Shown one piece after another: positions 33,418 through 37,054 of a stretch of 37,054 bases of DNA. Position numbers and translations under genes: made by a program. The notes below the pieces were generated by a model, which was given only the letters and a program-made list of their open reading frames with translations, ran no database searches and was not told the DNA's origin. Within the stretch, counting starts at the first letter, position 1, and every line of letters starts with the position of its first letter. Source of the DNA: an uncultured Alphaproteobacteria bacterium (GTDB lineage: Bacteria; Pseudomonadota; Alphaproteobacteria; Rhizobiales; Ancalomicrobiaceae); contig CALFRR010000009.1 of assembly GCA_937919435.1 (NCBI GenBank), forward strand, positions 1-37,054, in the 5' to 3' direction.

Positions 33418-33449
33418 TCACGAAATTCGGACGAGTCCGAATTTCGTGA
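33418..33449. terminator. 32-nt perfect inverted repeat between convergent genes
   Basis: TCACGAAATTCGGA, CGAG loop, then its exact complement: 14 perfect pairs, more AT-rich than its surroundings. It is between the DadA-like gene and the convergent GntR gene, so a bidirectional terminator is the simplest reading. T-runs are lacking, so a protein-binding site or small mobile repeat is an alternative. Confidence 0.55.
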
Positions 33450-33500
33450 ACTCGGTATGAGGTCGGGCGGGCACGGCCGAGGCGGCGGGAGTTCCCGGGA

Positions 33501-34217
33501 TCAACCCTCGAACAGGCGCTTGCGGGTCGATTCCAGGTGGATCTGCATGGCACGGGTCGCCCGCTCGACGTCGCCGGCGACGATCGCCGCCAGAATCTCG
33601 CGGTGCTCGCGGTACATCAGCTGCAGCGAATCCTCGGGCCGCGACATCGAGAGCTTGCGCACCAGTCCCATGCCGACCAACAGGTGGCTGCGCAACGACA
33701 TCAGCGTGTCGACGAAGAAACGGTTGCGGGTCGCCTTGGCGATGGCGATGTGGAACTCGAGATCGGCTTCGACCCCGAGCGCGTCGTCGTCGATCCCCTC
33801 GGTGGCGAGGAGCCGGCTCTCCAGCTCGGCGATCGCCTCCTTGTCGCGGCGCAGCGCGGCGAGGCTGCAGGCCGCCTCCTCGATGAAGATGCGGAACTCG
33901 TAGCAGCGCTGGATGTCGGAGATGCTGCTCACCGGGGCGAAACGGCGGATCGCCTGATCGGGACCGGCGATCACGAAGCTGCCGGCGCCTCGCCGCGATT
34001 CGATCAGCCCTTCGTCGCGCAACCGCGCCAGCGCCTCGCGGACCACCGACCGCGACACCTCGAACCGCCGTGCCAGTTCCTGTTCGGTCGGCAGGCGCTG
34101 GCCCTTGGCGTAGTCGCCGGTGGCGATCCCGTCGAAGACGTGGTCGTAGACCCGCGACGCGGTCCGGCTCGTCCCACCTGCGCCAGTTGTCGACATCTGC
34201 TCTGCGATTCCCGGCAT
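33501..34217 (-). CDS. GntR-family regulator, FadR/FCD subfamily
   Basis: 238 residues. The N-terminal winged helix is clear (GQRLPTEQELARRFEVSRSV, REALARLRDEGLIESRRGAGSFV), and an all-helical FCD effector domain follows with metal-site patterns (EFRIFIEEAACSLAA, DLEFHIAIAKATRN, EHREILAAI). FCD regulators sense organic or sugar acids through a metal-bound carboxylate. The start at 34217 is chosen for GGAG about 8 nt upstream; an ATG at 34196 is an alternative. The gene is divergent from the epimerase/TRAP cluster and is its likely repressor. Confidence 0.9.
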   Translation of the reverse strand: MPGIAEQMSTTGAGGTSRTASRVYDHVFDGIATGDYAKGQRLPTEQELARRFEVSRSVVREALARLRDEGLIESRRGAGSFVIAGPDQAIRRFAPVSSISDIQRCYEFRIFIEEAACSLAALRRDKEAIAELESRLLATEGIDDDALGVEADLEFHIAIAKATRNRFFVDTLMSLRSHLLVGMGLVRKLSMSRPEDSLQLMYREHREILAAIVAGDVERATRAMQIHLESTRKRLFEG

Positions 34218-34249
34218 CGGCTCTGCTCCGTACCACTCAGGCGGGCGCG

Positions 34250-34278
34250 AGCATAACCGAGCTCGCCACTTCAAACAA
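34250..34278 (-). promoter_or_regulatory. Putative promoter of the GntR gene
   Basis: On the minus strand, TTGTTT (complement of 34273-34278) and TATGCT (complement of 34250-34255) are 17 nt apart, 33 nt before the start codon. The -35 match is modest. Confidence 0.4.
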
Positions 34279-34374
34279 TTCGATAGCACGTCGAAATTCC
34301 GATACCCACGGATTCGTCAGGGGTTTTCGCGATCGTCGCGCGAAGGTTCGGCGGTTTTCCGGAGACGTGACGAG

Positions 34375-34385
34375 TTGTCCGACAT
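34375..34385. promoter_or_regulatory. GntR-like operator, site 1
   Basis: TTGTCCGACAT: a TGTC-N-GACA palindrome of FadR/FCD type, 13 nt upstream of the TTGACA box and in the divergent region between the GntR gene and its probable targets. Similar sites occur at 34654 and 35650. Confidence 0.45.
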
Positions 34386-34397
34386 TTCGATGCGTTG

Positions 34398-34426
34398 TTG
34401 ACATCCCGGAGCGTGCGCGCCATTCT
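34398..34426 (+). promoter_or_regulatory. Putative sigma70-type promoter for the epimerase/TRAP cluster
   Basis: Perfect -35 TTGACA (34398-34403), a 17-nt spacer, and a weak -10 CATTCT (34421-34426). Transcription would start about 35-40 nt before the mini-ORF at 34472. Confidence 0.5.
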
Positions 34427-34471
34427 CCCCGCCAACGCCCGACGGTAGACGGCGGGACGAGGAGAAGCGCG

Positions 34472-34540
34472 ATGAAACACGCCCACCGCTCTCTTTCCGA
34501 TGGCGAATATCTCGCCCGGACCGCGCGTCTCCGGGCGTAG
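34472..34540 (+). CDS. Putative 22-residue leader peptide or mini-protein
   Basis: An ATG preceded by GAGGAGAAGCGCG, one of the better Shine-Dalgarno sequences in the window, opens a 22-codon frame (MKHAHRSLSDGEYLARTARL, two more residues, TAG). It begins about 45 nt after the probable -10 and 201 nt before the epimerase stretch with its own weak ribosome site. The peptide is basic, lacks a hydrophobic segment and has no Trp/His run of an attenuator. It could be a regulatory upstream ORF or a small protein. Only the strong ribosome site supports it; I recognise no family. Confidence 0.4.
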   Translation: MKHAHRSLSDGEYLARTARLRA

Positions 34541-34653
34541 CGATCCCCCGACCGACACCCGCACCGACGAACCTCTCCGGATCCGCCCGAACCGGTCGGC
34601 GTGCTCGCGCCGCGCGATCGGGCGCGCCCGAAGCTCGGCCGCACCGAGCGATG

Positions 34654-34664
34654 TTATCGGACAA
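34654..34664. promoter_or_regulatory. GntR-like operator, site 2
   Basis: TTATCGGACAA, the same inverted half-sites as site 1 with one mismatch, 77 nt upstream of the epimerase start. Both sites 1 and 2 are followed closely by TTCGA. Confidence 0.4.
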
Positions 34665-34740
34665 CTTCGACATGTGTGCACCGTCGAGGGTGCACCGCCG
34701 AGCGCGACCGAGACTCCCGAAAGCCCCGAAAGTCCACGAC

Positions 34741-35595
34741 ATGAACAATCTGGTCATCCATTCCTACTGCCTCATCCCCGCCTGGACGACGGCGGACGGC
34801 GAACGCGCCCTCGCCAAGGCCGCCGCCGCCGGATACGGCCACGTGGTGGTTCCGTTGAAGACCCACGCCGCGATCGAGCCGGACAAGATCGCCCGCATGT
34901 TCGAGCGATTCGGGCTGAAGCCGGTGTGCTCGGCGACTCAGTTGCCCGACGCCAACATCGCCAGCACCGACCGTACCGTGTGGGCCGCCGGTCTCGCTCG
35001 TCATCGGACGTCGCTGGCGCTGGCCCGCGACCTCGGCGCGCGGCACGTCGGCGGGATCATCTACAGCCTGTTCGGCAAGGCCACCGCCCCGGCCAGCCGA
35101 GAGATGTTCGAAGCATCGGCCGAAGGACTCACCCGTCTCGCCGAAGACGCCGCCGCCTCGGGCATGCGTCTCGCCCTCGAAGTGGTCAACCGCTACGAGA
35201 CCAATCTGATCAACACCGTAGATCAGGGCCTCGAAATGCTCCGTCTGGTCGGCGCGAAGAACGTTCACCTCCACCTCGACACGTTCCACATGGCGATCGA
35301 GGAGAACGATCCGTTGGCGGCACTGGAAAAGGCTCTGCCGCACCTCGCCTATTTCGAACTCGATCAGAACCATCGCGGGCGTCTCGACCGCGGCACCATC
35401 GACTTCGGCCCGATGCTCGCGGCGCTGCGGCGAGCCGGCTATCGCGACCTGATCGGCGTCGAGGCATTCTCCGGAGCCGTGTCCGGACCGGAGACGGCCG
35501 CCGGAGTCGGCGCGTGGCGCAACATGTTCGACGACGGAACCGAAGTCGCAGACTCCGGAATCGCCGTCCTCCGTAGGGCCGGTTGGTCGGCCTGA
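34741..35595 (+). CDS. D-tagatose/D-psicose 3-epimerase-like TIM-barrel protein
   Basis: 284 residues, the length of DTE/DPE epimerases. Family motifs: LEVVNRYETN with Glu147 and Glu153, LHLDTFHMAIEEND with Asp180 and His183, NHRG with Arg212, and GVEAFSG with Glu241. Spacings 147-180-206-241 equal those of the four Mn2+ ligands of Pseudomonas cichorii DTE (152-185-211-246). The third ligand, His in that enzyme, is Glu206 here (FELDQNHRG). Hydroxypyruvate-isomerase-like function is an alternative. The ATG at 34741 aligns with family N-termini; a frame extension upstream (34651) is Arg-rich and unlikely. It lies 92 nt before a TRAP binding-protein gene. Confidence 0.85.
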   Translation: MNNLVIHSYCLIPAWTTADGERALAKAAAAGYGHVVVPLKTHAAIEPDKIARMFERFGLKPVCSATQLPDANIASTDRTVWAAGLARHRTSLALARDLGARHVGGIIYSLFGKATAPASREMFEASAEGLTRLAEDAAASGMRLALEVVNRYETNLINTVDQGLEMLRLVGAKNVHLHLDTFHMAIEENDPLAALEKALPHLAYFELDQNHRGRLDRGTIDFGPMLAALRRAGYRDLIGVEAFSGAVSGPETAAGVGAWRNMFDDGTEVADSGIAVLRRAGWSA

Positions 35596-35649
35596 GCATA
35601 CCCTTCGGTCCGAAGCGTTCGGCACCGCACCAGAAGAGACATCGGATCC

Positions 35650-35660
35650 CCGTCCGACAA
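35650..35660. promoter_or_regulatory. GntR-like operator, site 3
   Basis: CCGTCCGACAA keeps nine of eleven positions of the TTGTCSGACAA pattern seen at 34375 and 34654. It lies 27 nt before the second TRAP binding-protein start. Confidence 0.3.
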
Positions 35661-35687
35661 CGTCTTCATTCAGAGAGGAAAGAACCC

Positions 35688-36695
35688 ATGCGATCCGTTT
35701 CGAAGCTCCTGAGCCTGACCGGAGCGGCGTTGTTCGCCACGATGCTCGCCACGTCCGCCCAGGCCCAGACCCAGAAGGTCTGGGAACTTCGCTTCAACCA
35801 CGTCCACAGCCCGCGCGAGGTGTTCCCGCACAAGGGCCTGCTCGCCTGGGCCAAGGCGGTCGACGAGCGGACCAAGGGTGCGGTGAAGATCTCGATCTTC
35901 CATTCCGCCCAGCTCGGCGTCGAGGAAGACATCATCGAGCAGATCCGCCAGGGCGCCAACGTCGGCCAGAACACCGATGCGGCCCGGCTCGGCAACTACG
36001 TGCCCGAGATCGCCGTTCTGAACGGCCCGTACTTCGCCTCCGGCCCGGAGGAGATGGCCAAGCTGCGCAACGCGCCGACCGTCAAGAAGGCCGTCGAGGA
36101 TCTCGCGGAGAAGTCAGGCATTCGCGTCGTTTCCTTCGCATGGATGCAGGGTTACCGGCATTTCTTCACGAACAAGATCATCCACAGGCCGGAGGATCTG
36201 AAGGGCCTGCGCATCCGCACCCCGCCGGCGCCGATCTGGCAGGAATCGATCCGGGCGCTCGGGGCCACGCCGGTCGCGCTGCCGTTCGGCGAGATGTATC
36301 CGGCGCTCCAGCAGAAGGCGATCGACGGCGTCGAACTCGTCTACAACAACATCCCGGCGGGGCGTTTCTACGAGGTCCTGAAGTACGTCATCGAGACCCG
36401 TCACATCACCATCGCCAACTTCGAGGTGATCAGCGAGAAGTGGTTCAAGTCGCTTCCCGAGGAGTACCAGAAGATCCTGCTCGAGGAGGCCGACAAGGCG
36501 GGTGAGGCCGCGGCCAAGGAGAACCTCGAGACCTCGTTGGCGATCCGCGAAGATCTGAAGAAGCGCGGCATGACGATCATCGAGGCGAAGGACATCGACA
36601 TGGCCGCGTTCCAGGCGGCAGGCGACAACGCCTACAAGGCGCTCGGCCTGACCGAGGTCAAGGACAAGGTCATGAAGGAAATCGGCCGGAAGTGA
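35688..36695 (+). CDS. TRAP transporter solute-binding protein (DctP family), second locus
   Basis: 335-residue periplasmic binding protein. The start at 35688 follows AGAGGAAAGAACCC and gives a Sec signal (MRSVSKLLSLTGAALFATML, cleavage after AQA). The ligand-arginine block is GLRIRTPPAPIWQE with Arg177, followed by LPFGEMYPAL and KAIDGVE. It is a clear paralogue of the binding protein at 5458. The neighbouring epimerase and GntR/FCD regulator suggest a sugar-acid or ketose-related substrate. A strong hairpin and a small-permease gene follow. Confidence 0.93.
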   Translation: MRSVSKLLSLTGAALFATMLATSAQAQTQKVWELRFNHVHSPREVFPHKGLLAWAKAVDERTKGAVKISIFHSAQLGVEEDIIEQIRQGANVGQNTDAARLGNYVPEIAVLNGPYFASGPEEMAKLRNAPTVKKAVEDLAEKSGIRVVSFAWMQGYRHFFTNKIIHRPEDLKGLRIRTPPAPIWQESIRALGATPVALPFGEMYPALQQKAIDGVELVYNNIPAGRFYEVLKYVIETRHITIANFEVISEKWFKSLPEEYQKILLEEADKAGEAAAKENLETSLAIREDLKKRGMTIIEAKDIDMAAFQAAGDNAYKALGLTEVKDKVMKEIGRK

Positions 36696-36707
36696 ATCCG
36701 TCGCCGA

Positions 36708-36738
36708 GGAGCCGGCCCGTTCCGCGCGGGCCGGCTCC
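36708..36738 (+). promoter_or_regulatory. Intercistronic hairpin after the second TRAP binding-protein gene
   Basis: Perfect 12-bp stem GGAGCCGGCCCG with CGGGCCGGCTCC, 7-nt loop, starting 13 nt after the stop, the same distance as in the first TRAP locus. No T-run; the next gene starts 62 nt later. Confidence 0.65.
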
Positions 36739-36800
36739 GTCGCGTCGACGATCGGTGTTTCACGGGACGAGCGGCCGCTCGGTCGGGACGGGAATGCAAC

Positions 36801-37054
36801 ATGAGACGGTTATACGAGCAACTCGGCAGGATCGAAGCGATGGTCGCCCGGGTCTTCCTGGTGGTCATGGTCCTGCTGGTCTTCTTCGCCGCGGTGGCGC
36901 GGCTCGCGGGTGCGCCGCTCAACTGGGCACTCGACATCGCCACGGCGCTGTTCGCCTGGGCGTGCCTGATCGCCGGTGACGTCGCGTGGCGCCACGATCG
37001 GCTGATGTGCGTCGACATTCTGACCACGCGCCTCTCCGAGCGCGGACAGATCGT
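36801..37054 (+). CDS. TRAP transporter small permease (DctQ family), second locus, truncated by window end
   Basis: The first 84 residues and part of the next codon are visible; the frame runs off the right edge. It starts MRRLYEQLGRIEAMVARV, then a first helix (FLVVMVLLVFFAAVAR), then LNWALDIATALFAWACLIAG and the charged AWRHDRLMCVD segment, which corresponds to the AMKNRGHIVID turn of the first small permease. A large permease gene should follow outside the window. The ribosome site (GGGAATGCAAC) is weak. Confidence 0.88.
   Translation, partial: MRRLYEQLGRIEAMVARVFLVVMVLLVFFAAVARLAGAPLNWALDIATALFAWACLIAGDVAWRHDRLMCVDILTTRLSERGQI

Noticed and set aside
34603..34635. GC-rich palindromic stretch (CGGGCGCGCCCG at 34619-34630) as an operator or terminator
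   Set aside because: Self-complementary GC strings of this length are expected by chance in such a genome, and it has no loop or T-run.

Overview
This is a high-GC, gene-dense chromosomal stretch with short intergenic gaps. Its content is typical of an alphaproteobacterium: two TRAP transporters, three ABC importer modules, an IlvD/Edd sugar-acid dehydratase close to Caulobacter-type xylonate dehydratase, and LacI, LysR and GntR regulators beside uptake operons. Pyruvate formate-lyase suggests a facultatively fermentative member, plausibly in Hyphomicrobiales; that placement is an inference. I see no rRNA, tRNA, CRISPR array, insertion sequence or phage gene. Both ends cut through genes.

Layout. 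(1) 1-3842: the end of a sugar/glycerol-phosphate-type ABC permease, a metallophosphoesterase, an inositol-monophosphatase-family enzyme and a Na+/Pi transporter with a PhoU-like tail, together a possible phosphodiester-to-phosphate module. (2) 4103-9510: an AGE-family sugar isomerase, a TRAP transporter (SBP, small and large permease) and a LacI-type regulator, with a LacI-like operator ahead of the isomerase. (3) 9528-15626: a LytS/LytTR two-component pair divergent from pyruvate formate-lyase and its activating enzyme. (4) 15679-18377: a TerC-family protein, a ZIP-family metal transporter and Dps, a metal and oxidative-stress island. (5) 18413-23762: xylonate-type dehydratase divergent from a NitT/TauT-type ABC importer, followed by a cupin. 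(6) 23746-33333: a DUF2161-like protein and a LysR regulator divergent from a complete peptide-type ABC importer, a beta-lactamase-fold serine hydrolase and a DadA-like FAD oxidoreductase. (7) 33501-37054: a GntR/FCD regulator divergent from a 22-codon mini-ORF, a tagatose/psicose-3-epimerase-like protein and a second TRAP operon that runs off the window.

Common themes. Each catabolic block has its own regulator beside an importer and one or two enzymes. In all five operons whose highly expressed first product can be recognised (two TRAP SBPs, two ABC SBPs, PFL), a strong perfect or near-perfect hairpin sits after a binding-protein gene or pflB and before the next gene. This is probably a device to set unequal expression.

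The points most worth a second look are: the peptide-importer / serine-hydrolase / D-amino-acid-oxidoreductase operon with its opine-type LysR regulator; the epimerase whose third metal ligand is Glu instead of His, with otherwise exact family spacing; the three GntR-like sites and the mini-ORF in the second TRAP locus; and the LytS-type sensor next to PFL.
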